From the NCBI GenBank assembly GCA_964556475.1, contig CAZKVU010000026.1, forward strand, positions 1 to 7,321: DNA of 7,321 nucleotides, in the 5' to 3' direction. Positions 6,418 through 7,321 of the stretch are shown in pieces. The DNA is from CAZKVU01 sp964556475 (lineage in GTDB: Bacteria > Patescibacteriota > Microgenomatia > UBA1406 > HO2-37-13b). The notes under the pieces were generated by a model that saw only the letters and a list, made by a program, of their open reading frames with translations, was not told where the DNA came from and searched no databases. Numbering within the stretch: the stretch's first letter is position 1; each line of letters starts with the position of its first letter. The translations under genes were made by a program, and so were the position numbers.

Positions 6418-7293
6418 TCAGCTATATCTTTCTCCGTCCGTTAGGAACTCTTGCTTTTCAGGAATAGCGTTGAATTCAATTTGAGATATGATATCAACTT
6501 CATCTCTGTTAAAACCTAATTTAATCATTGTCAACATAGAAGCAATATGGTGTTTTTCGTTCATAATTTTGTCATGTAAATAAACCCAACCCGGGGGAAA
6601 CTTCGTCTCAATAAGCCGAAATTTCTTACCTTGGGCAATCGAGGGGTACCTGACTTTTAATTCATCACGCAATTTGTTCCGTCTATTATTTTCTTTTATA
6701 TTTGATCCCCATTCGTTTAAAATTTTTAAACCTCCCAAACCAGCCAACAATGCACCGAATCCGACAGTGTAATTGCTGAAAATTTCTGAGAATTCCAATG
6801 TGGTTAAATTTATTGAAACACTTATAGGAAGTTTAGTAAGACTATAAGAAAGAAAATAAGAGTATATGGCTATAAATATTGATATCATTAAATAGGCTGC
6901 ATACTCGGTTTTTAAATATTTGCTCTGTTTTTGGGCCCCTTCCTGAATGGGATTTATTCCTCCGGGCAAATCGTTTTCAATCTCATTTGCTTTTTTTATC
7001 CAAAATTGACTCCATTTGAATCCCTTCCAAGTTGTAATTAACCACAATATGCAAATGAAAATTCCTATGAGCGGTATATATTGAAGAAGTTCGACGAAGT
7101 CAGTATGGATAATATTCTTCTCATTGTCGTTTAGTCCTATAAGTCCGATCAATAAGGTGTTGATAACAAGTATTGCGCTGTATCTACTCCACTGAATTTG
7201 ACTTTCCGAATCTTTCAGAGTAATTGCAGCTTGGTATTTTACTCTGATATTGTCAGAATAATTGCTGTCATGCTTTATATCCTCTTCACCCAT
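6418..7293 (-). CDS. Four-helix membrane protein of unknown function (possibly RipA/SLATT-like N-terminal half)
   Basis: Integral membrane protein of 291 residues. Four hydrophobic segments are visible at about 38-54, 71-88, 131-152 and 174-192; the last is glycine-rich (GFGALLAGLGGLKIL). A soluble, charged C-terminal part of about 95 residues follows, including FPPGWVYLHDKI at 232-243. Before TM1 is the pattern YQAAITLKDSESQIQWSRYS, and after TM2 comes WKGFKWSQFWIKKANEIE. These remind me of RipA-type or SLATT-like two-helix membrane proteins, in which a short polar helix with a Trp-x-Arg step precedes the first membrane segment. That link is weak and unchecked. The gene is visibly richer in A and T than its neighbours, which may hint at transfer. 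The ATG at 7293 follows a -10 box with almost no leader. No partner gene is visible at the window edge. Confidence 0.75.
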   Translation of the reverse strand: MGEEDIKHDSNYSDNIRVKYQAAITLKDSESQIQWSRYSAILVINTLLIGLIGLNDNEKNIIHTDFVELLQYIPLIGIFICILWLITTWKGFKWSQFWIKKANEIENDLPGGINPIQEGAQKQSKYLKTEYAAYLMISIFIAIYSYFLSYSLTKLPISVSINLTTLEFSEIFSNYTVGFGALLAGLGGLKILNEWGSNIKENNRRNKLRDELKVRYPSIAQGKKFRLIETKFPPGWVYLHDKIMNEKHHIASMLTMIKLGFNRDEVDIISQIEFNAIPEKQEFLTDGERYS

Positions 7294-7300
7294 ATGGAGC

Positions 7301-7306
7301 CTTATA
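7301..7306 (-). promoter_or_regulatory. -10 element, leaderless start of the 291-residue membrane protein gene
   Basis: TATAAG at 7306-7301 on the minus strand matches five of six -10 bases. Seven bases (GCTCCAT) separate it from the ATG at 7293, so transcription should begin at or one base before the start codon. Any -35 would lie at about 7324-7329, outside the window. An AAGG overlaps the -10 and could be read as a very weak ribosome site instead. Confidence 0.5.
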
Positions 7307-7321
7307 AAAGTCTAAAGCTCC

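Noticed and set aside
1..7321. CRISPR array, tRNA, rRNA, transposase or alternative genetic code
   Set aside because: No regularly spaced repeats, cloverleaf or transposase motif were seen, and genes end in TGA without in-frame TGA, so no recoding is needed.

Overview
All eight genes in this window lie on the minus strand, so transcription runs from high to low coordinates. The sequence looks like a bacterial chromosome of low to moderate GC that uses the standard code: four of the seven complete genes end in TGA and none contains an in-frame TGA. The -10 boxes are of sigma-70 type. Shine-Dalgarno sites are almost absent. Gene content (RND pump with a membrane-anchored adaptor, small VOC, DUF1428 and GNAT proteins, MFS exporter) would fit an environmental or candidate-phylum bacterium such as Patescibacteria, but this is a low-confidence guess because no rRNA or marker gene is present.

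Layout in transcription order. At 7293-6418 is a four-helix membrane protein of unknown function in visibly A/T-rich DNA. At 6359-5208 is an MFS transporter. A 153-bp gap follows that holds a long bulged inverted repeat. At 5054-4215 is a 279-residue soluble protein I do not recognise. A short gap with an inverted repeat leads to a two-gene operon, VOC/PhnB-like protein (4133-3705) then DUF1428 protein (3701-3321). A GNAT acetyltransferase follows at 3260-2808. Last is an efflux operon: an HlyD/AcrA-type membrane fusion protein (2721-1294), then an AcrB-type RND permease (1283 to the window edge). The permease runs off the window with no stop codon, but its 427 visible codons are open and end in the TM4 Asp-Asp motif.

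The efflux pair should work as one export machine. VOC and DUF1428 are probably co-translated small metabolic or detoxification proteins. The MFS gene may be a second exporter.

The most interesting signal is regulatory rather than a new protein system. In front of four transcription-unit-leading genes (the VOC, GNAT, MFS and membrane-protein genes) a -10 hexamer ends only 6-8 bases before the ATG, which predicts leaderless mRNAs. The adaptor gene has a fuller promoter (TTGATT, 17 bp, TATAAT) and a predicted leader of about 5 bases. The second genes of both operons also lack a ribosome binding site.
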